A stretch of DNA of 31,668 nucleotides. Origin: DASSBG01 sp965651365. GTDB lineage: Bacteria > Pseudomonadota > Gammaproteobacteria > Xanthomonadales > Rhodanobacteraceae. The notes under the pieces are model-generated. The model ran no database searches. It was not told the DNA's origin and saw only the letters and a program-made list of their open reading frames with translations. Every line of letters begins with the position of its first letter. Position 1 is the first letter of the stretch. The DNA lies in NCBI GenBank assembly GCA_965651365.1, contig CBFGSA010000015.1:1-31668 (forward strand), in the 5' to 3' direction. The position numbers were made by a program, and so were the translations under genes. Of the stretch, positions 15,331 to 23,369 are shown piece after piece.

Positions 15331-16994
15331 GAGGCAATGCGCTCCGGTGGCGGTGCGACGGTGCCCAGGCGCACCAGAAAGTCGCCGAAGTGCTCGCCGC
15401 CGGTGCGTTCGGCGGCAAAGCGCGCAAACAGGGCATCGAGTGCGCTCAGGATTTCGCCTTCGTCGATATTTTCGCGGTAGACGCTGTTCAGGCGCTGCCC
15501 GCAAAAGTCGGCTCCGAGACGCAGATCGTAGCGGCCGACGGCGCGGCCGATCAGGGCGATTTCACCAAGATACGGGCGTGAGCAGCCGTTGGGGCAGCCC
15601 GACAGGCGCAGGATGATCGGCTCGCCGAGCAGGCCGTGCTTGTCCAGCATGACTTCCAGCTTGTCCAGCAGGCCGGGCAGGTAGCGTTCGCTCTCGGCCA
15701 TGGCCAGACCACAGGTAGGCAGCGCCACGCAGGCAATGGCATGGCGGCGGATGCCACTGTCGCGCCGATAACCGTCCAGGCCGTATTTCTCGACCAGTTT
15801 GTCGATGCTGGCGCGTTGCCCGGTGGCTACCCCGGCAATGATCACGTTCTGGTTGCAGCTCATGCGCAGCTCGCCCTGATGCACGCGGGCAATTTCGCGC
15901 ATGCCGGTGAGGAGCTGGTGTGCATCGCTGTCGGCCACGCGGCCGGACTGGATTCTCAAGCTCAGGTTCCAGCGCCCATCCTCGCGCCGGGTCCAGCCAT
16001 AACGGTCGCCGTTGTGCTCGAAATGGAAGGTACGGGCCGCTTGCAGGGCGCGACCGGTGCGCCTGGCCAGCTCGGACTTGAACCAGGCCAGGCCGCGGTC
16101 GGCCAGGGTGTATTTGAACCGTGCGTGCTTGCGGGTTTCGCGGTCACCGAAATCGCGCTGGATGGCGACAATGTGCCAGGCGGTATCCAGCAGGTCTTCC
16201 GGCGTGACGAAGCCGCAGGTCCGGGCCAGATGCGGCCAGGTGCCCGGATCGCCGTGGCTGGCGCCCATGCCACCACCCACGGCGATGTTGAACCCTGCCA
16301 GGCACCCGTCTTCCACGATGGCGACCAGACCCAGATCCTGGGCGAACACATCAATGTCATTGTCGGGCGGCACCGCAATGCCGATCTTGAACTTGCGTGG
16401 CAGATAGGTCTCGCCATACAGCGGCTCGACCTCGGCGCTGGGCAGCACCTTTTTGCCGTCGAGCCAGATCTCGTGGTAGGCGCGGGTATGCGGCTTGAGG
16501 TGCGCCGAGAGTCTTTGCGCCCACTCGTGGACTTCGGCGTGCAGGCTCGACTGTTCCGGGTTGGCGCTGGCCACGACGTTGCGGTTCACGTCGCCGCAGG
16601 CGGCAATGGTGTCGATCAGGCTGGCATTGATGGCTGCAATGGTGGCCTTCAGCTCGCGTTTGATCACGCCATGCAACTGGAAGGTCTGGCGCGTGGTGAT
16701 GCGCAGGCTGCCATTGGCGTAACGCCGTGCGATGCGGTCGAAGGCCAGCCACTGCTGCGTGCTCAGCACACCGCCAGGCAGCCGCGCGCGGATCATGAAC
16801 TGATAGTCCGGTTCCAGCTTGCGCTGGCGACGCTCTTCACGCTGGTCGCGGTCATCCTGCTGGTAGCTGCCGTGAAACTTCAGCAGTTTGCTGCTGTCCT
16901 CGCTGATGGCCCCGGTCAGCGGATCGGCGAGGTCACGCTCGATATCCCCGCGCAGGTGCCGGCTGTCGCGTTTGAGCTGCTCCATTGCGCTCAT
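15327..16994 (-). CDS. cysI: Sulfite reductase hemoprotein beta subunit CysI
   Basis: CysI reduces sulfite to sulfide with six electrons using a coupled siroheme and 4Fe-4S centre. The 555-residue protein has the two half-repeats of the family. The cluster ligands are visible as Cys422 and Cys428 in CVALPTCGLA and Cys467 and Cys471 in SGCPNGCSRPYLGE. Substrate-binding Arg/Lys stretches such as RITTRQTFQLHG and the NRNVVAS region are also present. It starts 12 bases after the cysJ stop and overlaps cysH by four bases, so the three are one transcript. It works as a complex with the CysJ flavoprotein; siroheme comes from the nearby CysG. Confidence 0.96.
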   Translation of the reverse strand: MSAMEQLKRDSRHLRGDIERDLADPLTGAISEDSSKLLKFHGSYQQDDRDQREERRQRKLEPDYQFMIRARLPGGVLSTQQWLAFDRIARRYANGSLRITTRQTFQLHGVIKRELKATIAAINASLIDTIAACGDVNRNVVASANPEQSSLHAEVHEWAQRLSAHLKPHTRAYHEIWLDGKKVLPSAEVEPLYGETYLPRKFKIGIAVPPDNDIDVFAQDLGLVAIVEDGCLAGFNIAVGGGMGASHGDPGTWPHLARTCGFVTPEDLLDTAWHIVAIQRDFGDRETRKHARFKYTLADRGLAWFKSELARRTGRALQAARTFHFEHNGDRYGWTRREDGRWNLSLRIQSGRVADSDAHQLLTGMREIARVHQGELRMSCNQNVIIAGVATGQRASIDKLVEKYGLDGYRRDSGIRRHAIACVALPTCGLAMAESERYLPGLLDKLEVMLDKHGLLGEPIILRLSGCPNGCSRPYLGEIALIGRAVGRYDLRLGADFCGQRLNSVYRENIDEGEILSALDALFARFAAERTGGEHFGDFLVRLGTVAPPPERIAS

Positions 16995-17006
16995 GCCTGG
17001 CTCCCC

Positions 17007-18797
17007 TCAGTAGACATCACGCGCATAGCGACCCTCGGCCAGCCATGCATTGACACGTTCGATGGCTGCGTTCCGCGCGGTGGCGCCATGCTCGGCAACC
17101 ACGTCGATCAGCGCTTCGTGCACGTCGGCAGCCATGTGACTGGCATCCCCGCAAACGTACAAATGTGCACCATCTTGCAGCCAGGCGTACAGCTCGCGGC
17201 CGTGCTGGCGGATACAGTGCTGCACGTAGAGCTTTTCCCTCTGATCGCGCGAGAATGCCACGTCCAGGCGCGTCAGCGCCCCGCTTTTCAGCGCAGCCTG
17301 CCACTCCAGCTGATACAGAAACTCGCTGTGGCGGTGGCGATTGCCGAACAGCAGCCAATTGCGGCCCGCGGCGCCGGTTTCCTGTCGTTCCTGGACGAAG
17401 GCGCGGAATGGTGCCACGCCGGTACCGGGGCCGATCATGATGATGTCGCGTTCCGGCGCTGGCAGGCGAAAACGGGTGTTGGGCTCGATGTACAGTGGCA
17501 CCGTGTCGCCTTCCGAGCGCGATGCCAGAAAGTGGCTTGCCACACCCCAGCGCGACTCGCCGGCGTGGCGATACAGCACATCGGCCACGGTCAGATGTAC
17601 CTCATCCTCGACCCGCTTCTGGCTGGACGCGATGGAATACAAGCGTGGTGCCAGCGGCCGCAGGGCATCCAGCAATGCGGCGGCATCCCATGGGGCCGGA
17701 TGCGAGCGCAGCAGGTCGGGCAACTGCTGCGTGGACAGCAGCCGGCCCAGTTGCGTGCGGGCTCCTGGCTCAAGCAGGCTGGCCAGCGACATGTGCCCGC
17801 CGCGTTCCGCGTGGGCAGCCAGGAAAGGCCGTGTCAGGCGGGTCAGCTCGCGCCGTTCGCCCAGCCAGCGCTTCAGCGGCAATGTCTCCTCACCATGCTG
17901 CAGCTCCTGTTCGCCATCCAGCCCAAGCAGCTCCAGAACACGCGAGACCAGAGCCGGATCCTGTTGTGACCATACGCCCACAGCGTCGCCTGGCTGGTAG
18001 TGCAGTGCGCTGCTCTCCAGCGACAATTCGATGTGGCGGATTACACGGCCCGCGCTGCTGGACACAATGGGTTGGTTTTGCAGCACTTCGGCAGCAAAGG
18101 GCCGCTCACGCGACCAGGATCTGGTCTGGATTTGCAGGGGCGTGATGCTCGTACCTGCCGGGGTGATACTTTCGAGCTCGCGGCCTGCGTGCTGGCGCTG
18201 GTCCTTGAGCCATGGCGTAGCCACACTGTCGATGTCGACATCTGCCCGGGCCAGATCACACAGGCGCTGCGCGCCCAGTTCAGCCAGGCGCGCGTCGATG
18301 CGCTGGCCGATCAGGCAAAAATCGGGATAACTGGAGTCGCCCAGCCCCAGGACCGAGAACTTCAGGTTTTTCAGGCGCGGCGCGCGGCGGCTGAGCAGGT
18401 GCTCGAACAGGGCGCGCGCATCATCCGGCGGCTCCCCCTCGCCCTGGGTGCTGATGATGACAAACAACAGGCGTTCGGTTTTCAGTTCGCGCACCGAACA
18501 GGTGTCGGCACGCACCAGCCGGGCGTTCAGCCCGTCTGCGGCAAGCGCATCGTGCAGTTGCCGGGCCACCCGGGCGCTGTTGCCGGTCTGGCTGCCGTAG
18601 AGAATGCTTGCATGGGCAGCATCGACAGCGGCTTGCAGCGGCGCGGCCAGCGACGGCGCGTCTGTCTGCAATGCTGCTGCACAACCGGCAAAATAGCCGG
18701 AGAGCCATTGCAGGGCGCTGCCGTCAAGGTCCTTGATCAGATCCGGAATGCGGGCCGCCGTGTTTTCCGGCAGTGGAATGGGTGCGCTTGCGTTCAT
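17007..18797 (-). CDS. cysJ: Sulfite reductase flavoprotein alpha subunit CysJ
   Basis: CysJ passes electrons from NADPH through FAD and FMN to CysI. The 596-residue protein has an N-terminal flavodoxin-like domain (ILYGSQTGNSARVA at about 65-78, STQGEGEPPDDA), a connecting FAD domain (RLYSIASSQ, the GVASHFLA loop) and an NADPH domain (MIGPGTGVAPFRAFVQER, LFGNRHRHSEFLYQ). It ends in the family's conserved YARDVY. It heads cysJ-cysI-cysH. The ATG at 18797 has no clear SD; a candidate promoter and a GACATAC/GTATGTC inverted repeat lie upstream, as expected for a CysB-activated operon. Confidence 0.96.
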   Translation of the reverse strand: MNASAPIPLPENTAARIPDLIKDLDGSALQWLSGYFAGCAAALQTDAPSLAAPLQAAVDAAHASILYGSQTGNSARVARQLHDALAADGLNARLVRADTCSVRELKTERLLFVIISTQGEGEPPDDARALFEHLLSRRAPRLKNLKFSVLGLGDSSYPDFCLIGQRIDARLAELGAQRLCDLARADVDIDSVATPWLKDQRQHAGRELESITPAGTSITPLQIQTRSWSRERPFAAEVLQNQPIVSSSAGRVIRHIELSLESSALHYQPGDAVGVWSQQDPALVSRVLELLGLDGEQELQHGEETLPLKRWLGERRELTRLTRPFLAAHAERGGHMSLASLLEPGARTQLGRLLSTQQLPDLLRSHPAPWDAAALLDALRPLAPRLYSIASSQKRVEDEVHLTVADVLYRHAGESRWGVASHFLASRSEGDTVPLYIEPNTRFRLPAPERDIIMIGPGTGVAPFRAFVQERQETGAAGRNWLLFGNRHRHSEFLYQLEWQAALKSGALTRLDVAFSRDQREKLYVQHCIRQHGRELYAWLQDGAHLYVCGDASHMAADVHEALIDVVAEHGATARNAAIERVNAWLAEGRYARDVY

Positions 18798-18838
18798 GGA
18801 ATCTGTAATGGACGGCTATACGGCTACAATGTGCGGAT

Positions 18839-18868
18839 ATCCTACAGATGCCATTTGCTCGCCATCAA
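18839..18868 (-). promoter_or_regulatory. Candidate cysJIH promoter
   Basis: On the minus strand TTGATG (18863-18868) and TAGGAT (18839-18844) have an 18-bp spacer and would start transcription near 18831. That leaves about 34 bases before the cysJ ATG. Confidence 0.4.
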
Positions 18869-18878
18869 AGGATGCCGG

Positions 18879-18907
18879 GACATACGGATATGCCCGGTAT
18901 GTATGTC
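18879..18907. promoter_or_regulatory. Inverted repeat upstream of cysJ, possible CysB site
   Basis: Arms GACATAC (18879-18885) and GTATGTC (18901-18907) flank a 15-bp centre containing CGGATAT. The element lies just upstream of the candidate -35, where an activator would bind. GCGGATA-type half-sites also occur at 18834 and near 13390 in the cysB/cysG gap, which suggests a common regulator. Confidence 0.35.
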
Positions 18908-19076
18908 GATTCGGCGCGAATCGGGCAAAATGGCCGGCATGAGCGAAGCGCTGGCCCGGTTGCGGGTATTCGGGGTGCTGATCAGCGTCCTGGCGCTGGC
19001 CGAGTACGGGTGGCCGCGGCCGTCCACGCCGCACACTCGTGGGCCGGTTCAAGGAGCGCCAGCGACGGAATCGGCA

Positions 19077-20108
19077 TCAGGTCCGCAGACGCCAGGTGAT
19101 TTGTTCGCCAGCGCGCAGCGGCACGCAGGGTTCACCGCCGACGTCGATTTCTTCCGGAACAGTCCACGATTCGTGCTCGAGGGTGATTGTGCCGGTGTTG
19201 CGCGGCAGGCCGTAGAAGTCGGGGCCGTGGAAGCTGGCAAAGGCTTCCAGCCGGCCCAGGGCGCCGGCCTTGTCGAGGGCCTCGGCGTACAGCTCGATGG
19301 CCGCATGCGCGGAATAGATGCCGGCGCAGCCGCAGGCATTTTCCTTGGCGCTCTTCGGGTGCGGCGCGCTGTCGGTACCGAGGAAGAAGCTGGCATTGCC
19401 GCTGGTGGCGGCTTCGAGCAGTGCTTCGCGGTGCGCTTCGCGTTTCAGCACCGGCAGGCAATAGTGGTGCGGGCGCAGGCCACCAGCAAAGATTGCGTTG
19501 CGGTTCATCAGCAGGTGCTGCGGCGTGATGGTGGCACCGACATGGGCGGGCGCATCGCGCACGAACTGCGCGCCCTCGCGGGTCGTGATGTGTTCCAGCA
19601 CGATTCGCAGCTCGGGGAAATCGTTGCGCAGCGGCTGCAGGTGGCGATCGATGAACACGGCCTCGCGATCGAACACATCCACCGCCGGATCAACCACTTC
19701 GCCGTGCATCAGCAGCGGCAGGCCGTGTTTCTGCATGGCCTCGAACACGTCATGGCAACGACGCAGATCGCGCACGCCGCTGGCCGAGTTGGTCGTGGCG
19801 CCGGCGGGATAGTACTTGACGGCATGCACGAAGCCGGCAGCCTTTGCCTCGGCAATGTCCGCCGACGTGGTGACCTCGGTCAGGTAGAGCGTCATCAGCG
19901 GCTCGAACTTGGTGCCTGCCGGCAGCGCAGCGAGAATTCGCTCGCGGTAGGCGCGAGCCTGGGCCACACTGGCCACCGGCGGCTTCAGGTTCGGCATCAC
20001 GATGGCCCTGGCGAAGCGCTGCACGGTGTGTGGCAGCACGGCGGCCAGGAGTGCGCCATCGCGCAGGTGCAGATGCCAGTCGTCGGGCCGTGTCAAGGTC
20101 AGTTGCAT
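19077..20108 (-). CDS. pyrC: Dihydroorotase PyrC (dimeric class)
   Basis: PyrC closes carbamoyl-aspartate to dihydroorotate, the third step of pyrimidine synthesis. The 343-residue protein has the metal-binding DDWHLHLRDG (His12, His14), the carboxylated lysine Lys98 in AVKYYPAGATTNS, and the later metal and catalytic residues in LLMHGEVVD, LEHITTREG, ITPQHLLMNRN and FLGTDSAPHP. This is the short class found in E. coli. The frame extends to 20252, but the ATG at 20108 starts the family N terminus. It is 19 bases after the DUF1499 gene on the same strand, so it may be carried on the long ArsS-region transcript. Confidence 0.95.
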   Translation of the reverse strand: MQLTLTRPDDWHLHLRDGALLAAVLPHTVQRFARAIVMPNLKPPVASVAQARAYRERILAALPAGTKFEPLMTLYLTEVTTSADIAEAKAAGFVHAVKYYPAGATTNSASGVRDLRRCHDVFEAMQKHGLPLLMHGEVVDPAVDVFDREAVFIDRHLQPLRNDFPELRIVLEHITTREGAQFVRDAPAHVGATITPQHLLMNRNAIFAGGLRPHHYCLPVLKREAHREALLEAATSGNASFFLGTDSAPHPKSAKENACGCAGIYSAHAAIELYAEALDKAGALGRLEAFASFHGPDFYGLPRNTGTITLEHESWTVPEEIDVGGEPCVPLRAGEQITWRLRT

Positions 20109-20127
20109 TGCGGTCACCGCGGGCATT

Positions 20128-20913
20128 TTAGCCGTGGTCGAGAGTCTTTTGCATGCGCTGCTCGAAGTTGCGGATGCGCTCGGCGTTCTTGCCCACGTCG
20201 CTCTTGCCGACGCGCGATACGGAGCGGATGTCGAGTCGGGTAAGCTCGTCATTGATGCGCCGGATGCGGATCACGATGTCGTCCTTGAAACCGTACCAGA
20301 AGGTGGTTGCCGTGGCTTCGATGCGGTTGGCATCGGCATCCTGCGCGGCGATGTGCCAGCCCATGCTCCTGGCGGTTGCCAGTGCGGCCGCGAACACCTG
20401 GTGCGGCGTGGCCTTCAAGTCAAGCGGACGAATGTCGGGATAGGCCTTGTGCTGCTGGACGGCGATGTCCGGACCGCCGTAGGTCGCCGGATTGGGCGCA
20501 TCGGCGCGTTGCGCCAGCAGGGCGTGAAAGGCGGGCGGTTGCGTCGTGTCGGTCGAGATGTCGTGGATCGGCGGCACCGAGGCGGCCTTGTTGCGGAACA
20601 TCCACGGCGGCACAAAGGCGGCCAGGCCCAGCGCAATGGCCAGGATCGCCAGTCCGCCGCTGCGGCCGTGACGTGCCAGCAGCGCCAGGATCAGGCCCAG
20701 CAGGCCGACAACCAGGGCTGCCAGCCCGAGCTTGGCGCCCCAGCCCATCAGGCCGAAGGCCGGTCGCAGATCCAGCATGCCCAGCCGGTAGAGCGGCCCC
20801 GACAGCAGCATGGTCAGCAGTGAGATGACGCCGACGAGCAAGCCGATCCAGGCCACGGCCACTGCCCGGCGCTGGCGTTTGGATGTGACGTTGTTCTGCG
20901 AGAGCGTTTTCAT
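20128..20913 (-). CDS. DUF1499 family membrane protein
   Basis: This 261-residue protein has an N-terminal membrane part with four hydrophobic segments (about 20-42, 52-70, 72-90, 95-113) and a soluble C-terminal domain of about 130 residues. The latter has the DUF1499 pattern: NPATYGG, AYPDIRPLDL, VFAAALATARSMGWHI, EATATTFWYGFKDDIVIRI and RLDIRSVSRVGKSDVGKNAERIR. No biochemical role is established for the family. The ATG at 20913 is preferred to the frame start at 21009, because the region between has no conserved sequence. It lies 52 bp after the TIGR04282 gene and 19 bp before pyrC. Confidence 0.88.
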   Translation of the reverse strand: MKTLSQNNVTSKRQRRAVAVAWIGLLVGVISLLTMLLSGPLYRLGMLDLRPAFGLMGWGAKLGLAALVVGLLGLILALLARHGRSGGLAILAIALGLAAFVPPWMFRNKAASVPPIHDISTDTTQPPAFHALLAQRADAPNPATYGGPDIAVQQHKAYPDIRPLDLKATPHQVFAAALATARSMGWHIAAQDADANRIEATATTFWYGFKDDIVIRIRRINDELTRLDIRSVSRVGKSDVGKNAERIRNFEQRMQKTLDHG

Positions 20914-20965
20914 GGATTTGTTTCCGGTTGCTGGGATTGTGTTGTATCGATGGCGAAACGTGGGT

Positions 20966-21646
20966 TCAAGCGCGTTGCGCGATGGCTGCGTGGGTCTGCA
21001 CCCACGCATTCAGTTCGCGCTGCGCCGGCGTCGGCTCTGGCAGGGCGTCAAGCGCCGTGGCCAGGTTGGTGAATTGTTCGATCGTGTCCACGTCGCTCAG
21101 CGTGGGCAGTGTGGCCAGGCGGCCATGGCGCGACAAGGCGCGGCGCAGCTGGGTGGCGGTCGTGGCTTGCGAATAGGTCGGAGTCTGCCACACGCCAACG
21201 GGTATCGCGACTCGGGTGCCGAACACCCAGAATCCGCCATCGCTGGCCGGCCCCAGCACGAAGTCGCTTGCCGGCTCGCTCAATTTTGCAACGGCATTTT
21301 GCAGCGATGCCGGCGTGATCTGTGGCGTGTCGGCGCCGATCAGCAGGGCGGCGTCGTGGCGCGCCAGCAATTGTGAACAGGTCCGGTGCAAACGCTGACC
21401 GAGGTCACCTTCACCCTGGGCCAGGCGGGGCAGGGCCTGCCAGCAGGCATCGTCGAGGGCGTTCGCTTCGGCCACGGCCCAATAGGACGTCAGCAAATCA
21501 CCCGCGGCACGGGCCACGGAGGCCACAGCGCGCGCTGCCAGGCGATGGAACTGTTCAGCATCGGCTTGCCCGATAGCACGGGCCAGACGTGTCTTGAGTG
21601 GCGAGCGACCCGGTGTCTTGACGAAGACGGCCAGCCCCGTGTTCAT
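20966..21646 (-). CDS. TIGR04282/DUF2064 arsenosugar-type glycosyltransferase family protein
   Basis: This 226-residue protein has a nucleotidyl/glycosyltransferase-like Rossmann fold: VFVKTPGRSPLKTRLA at the N terminus, LGQRLHRT, ALLIGADTPQITPASL, DFVLGPASDGGFWVFG and VDTIEQF. These are the marks of TIGR04282, found beside ArsS and TIGR04283 in arsenosugar-type gene clusters. Its ATG overlaps the preceding gene's stop by four bases. Biochemical proof of function is limited for the family, so the role is inferred from the cluster. Confidence 0.88.
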   Translation of the reverse strand: MNTGLAVFVKTPGRSPLKTRLARAIGQADAEQFHRLAARAVASVARAAGDLLTSYWAVAEANALDDACWQALPRLAQGEGDLGQRLHRTCSQLLARHDAALLIGADTPQITPASLQNAVAKLSEPASDFVLGPASDGGFWVFGTRVAIPVGVWQTPTYSQATTATQLRRALSRHGRLATLPTLSDVDTIEQFTNLATALDALPEPTPAQRELNAWVQTHAAIAQRA

Positions 21647-22389
21647 GGGTGCTTCGCGCTGCTGCGTGCAGCCGTCCAGCCTTGCGCCAATGTGCGCCAG
21701 GCGTTGGCTGCGGTGGCGCGCAACCAGCCGTCGCGGGCGTACTTGCGGGCGCTGGTGGTGATCGGCGCGGCCAGTCGCTGCAACGGGAGCTTGTGCCGCC
21801 GCGCGGCCCAGACCAGCAGATGATCTTCGCCGTAGGCCGCGCTCTCGTCAAAACCGCCCAGTTCGAAAAAGCGCTGAGCCGGCAGCAACAGACTCTGGTC
21901 GCCAAACGGCAGGCCCAGCCAGCGCGAGCGCAGGTTGGCGCCCCAGGCATTGAGCCGGGCCAGACGGGGGCCGTCATTGGCATAGGCCAGGTCGAAATGC
22001 GCCATGGCGTCATGGCCAGAATCGAGAAACTGCTGCAGGGTCGGCAGCACGGCGGGTGACAGCTGCGAGTCGGCGTGCAGAAACCACAGCCATCGCCCGT
22101 GGGCGCAGTGGGCCGCAGCATTCTGCTGGCGGGCGCGACCGGCTGCGGTGTGGATCGTGCGGAAGTCAATGCGTGGCGGCAAATCTGCCGGACGTGCAAT
22201 GCGGTGCGACCTCGTACAGGCCAGAATGACCTCGCTGGCCGGAGGCAGGTCGGCCAGTTGGCCGAGCAGGGCCGGCCAGGCGACCTCGTCCGGTGCCAGC
22301 GGCACGATCACGGACAGACGCAAGGCGGCGCTTGCGGTGCCGGGATTGGTGCTGCGAGCCGTACGTACAGAACGAATGGCCATGGCCAT
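21643..22389 (-). CDS. TIGR04283 arsenosugar-type family 2 glycosyltransferase
   Basis: This is a GT-A type glycosyltransferase with LSVIVPLAPDE near the N terminus, GRARQQNAAAHCAHG, WLWFLHADSQLSP (the DxD-like HAD metal site) and FGDQSLLLPAQRFFELGGF. This is the order seen in TIGR04283 proteins of arsenosugar clusters. A longer frame opens at 22500, but the ATG at 22389 forms a TGATG junction with the arsS stop and gives 248 residues. The end overlaps the next gene as ATGA. The sugar donor and acceptor are not determined. Confidence 0.87.
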   Translation of the reverse strand: MAMAIRSVRTARSTNPGTASAALRLSVIVPLAPDEVAWPALLGQLADLPPASEVILACTRSHRIARPADLPPRIDFRTIHTAAGRARQQNAAAHCAHGRWLWFLHADSQLSPAVLPTLQQFLDSGHDAMAHFDLAYANDGPRLARLNAWGANLRSRWLGLPFGDQSLLLPAQRFFELGGFDESAAYGEDHLLVWAARRHKLPLQRLAAPITTSARKYARDGWLRATAANAWRTLAQGWTAARSSAKHP

Positions 22390-23369
22390 CACGTCAGCGC
22401 TCCGCCGCAGGAGCTGCCGGCGCCGGCGGTGCAGCCGTAGCAGTGGCTGTCGAAGGTGATGCGCTCGTGTTCGATGTCGGTAAGTGCTTCGATGTCCCAT
22501 AACGTGCGTTCGCTGTCGGCCAGTGGAATCTCCAGCGCCTGATTGAAGTCGCAGTCATACAGATGCCCGCGCCAGTCGACCGAGAGCTGGTTGCGGCACA
22601 TCACGCCCCGTGCGGCCTGCGGGTTGAAGGCGTCGATCAGGGTCTGCATGTAGTCCTCGTAGCGGCCCTCGCGCTGGAGCAGGTGCAGGAAGCGCTTGAT
22701 CGGCATGTTGGTGATGGTGAACAGATTGTTGAAGTGGATGTCGAAATGCTCGGCCAGTTCGCGCTTGTAGTCCGACTCCAACATGGCTTGCGCGGGTGGC
22801 AGCGTGGCACCGACCGGGTTGTAGACCAGGTCCAGCTCCAGGCCACTGCCGGGATGACCATAGCCGAGTTTGCACAGCAGGCGCAGCGCCCGGATCGACG
22901 GGTCAAACACGTGTTTTCCCCGCTGGGCCTCCACATTGGCCTTGGTGTAGCAGGGCAAGGAGGCGACCACCTTGACACCCTGGTCGGCCAGGAACTGCGC
23001 CGTGTCTTCCTGGCCGTCGCGGAACAGGATGGTGAGGTTGCAGCGGTCGATCACGGTCTTGCCCAGCACGCGCGATTCGGTGACCAGGCGGCGGAAATTC
23101 GGATTCATTTCCGGTGCGCCACCGGTCAGGTCGACGGTGTGGACCTGCGGTGCATCGGCCAGCAGTTCCAGGATGCGGTCGGCGGTTTCCGACTGCATGA
23201 TTTCGCTGCGCTTCGGGCCGGCTTCGACATGGCAGTGGTGGCAGGCCAGATCGCACAGCTTGCCGACATTGACCTGCAGAATCTCCAGCGGCGTGCGGGT
23301 CAGTTCGACCTTGTGTCGGTGCAGGGTCTCGGCAAAATCGGGCCGTCGTGGTTGGAGCAGTGCATTCAT
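22389..23369 (-). CDS. arsS: Radical SAM protein ArsS (arsenosugar biosynthesis)
   Basis: This 326-residue radical SAM enzyme carries the 4Fe-4S motif C-x3-C-x2-C at Cys39, Cys43 and Cys46 (CDLACHHCHVEAGP), the TGGAPEMNP loop and a C-terminal DUF3641 domain with CYGCTAGAGSSCGG and an earlier MCRNQLSVDW/YDCDFNQ pair. This is the ArsS architecture; ArsS is thought to add a deoxyadenosyl group to methylated arsenic. The ATG at 23369 follows AAGGAA and overlaps the reductase stop as ATGA, so the frame to 23597 is not used. No arsM is present in the window. Related DUF3641 proteins also occur outside arsenic clusters. Confidence 0.9.
   Translation of the reverse strand: MNALLQPRRPDFAETLHRHKVELTRTPLEILQVNVGKLCDLACHHCHVEAGPKRSEIMQSETADRILELLADAPQVHTVDLTGGAPEMNPNFRRLVTESRVLGKTVIDRCNLTILFRDGQEDTAQFLADQGVKVVASLPCYTKANVEAQRGKHVFDPSIRALRLLCKLGYGHPGSGLELDLVYNPVGATLPPAQAMLESDYKRELAEHFDIHFNNLFTITNMPIKRFLHLLQREGRYEDYMQTLIDAFNPQAARGVMCRNQLSVDWRGHLYDCDFNQALEIPLADSERTLWDIEALTDIEHERITFDSHCYGCTAGAGSSCGGALT

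Noticed and set aside
15636..17969. A 777-codon plus-strand open frame opposite cysI and cysJ
   Set aside because: It is antisense to two complete, motif-rich genes; high GC suppresses stop codons in this phase. No recognisable domain or start signal.
18938..19120. Short plus-strand frame with a hydrophobic N terminus between cysJ and pyrC
   Set aside because: It runs antisense into pyrC, has no clear SD, and no family pattern.
18000..20243. A 747-codon plus-strand open frame opposite cysJ and pyrC
   Set aside because: Antisense to well-supported genes and crosses the cysJ promoter region; composition is that of a shadow frame.
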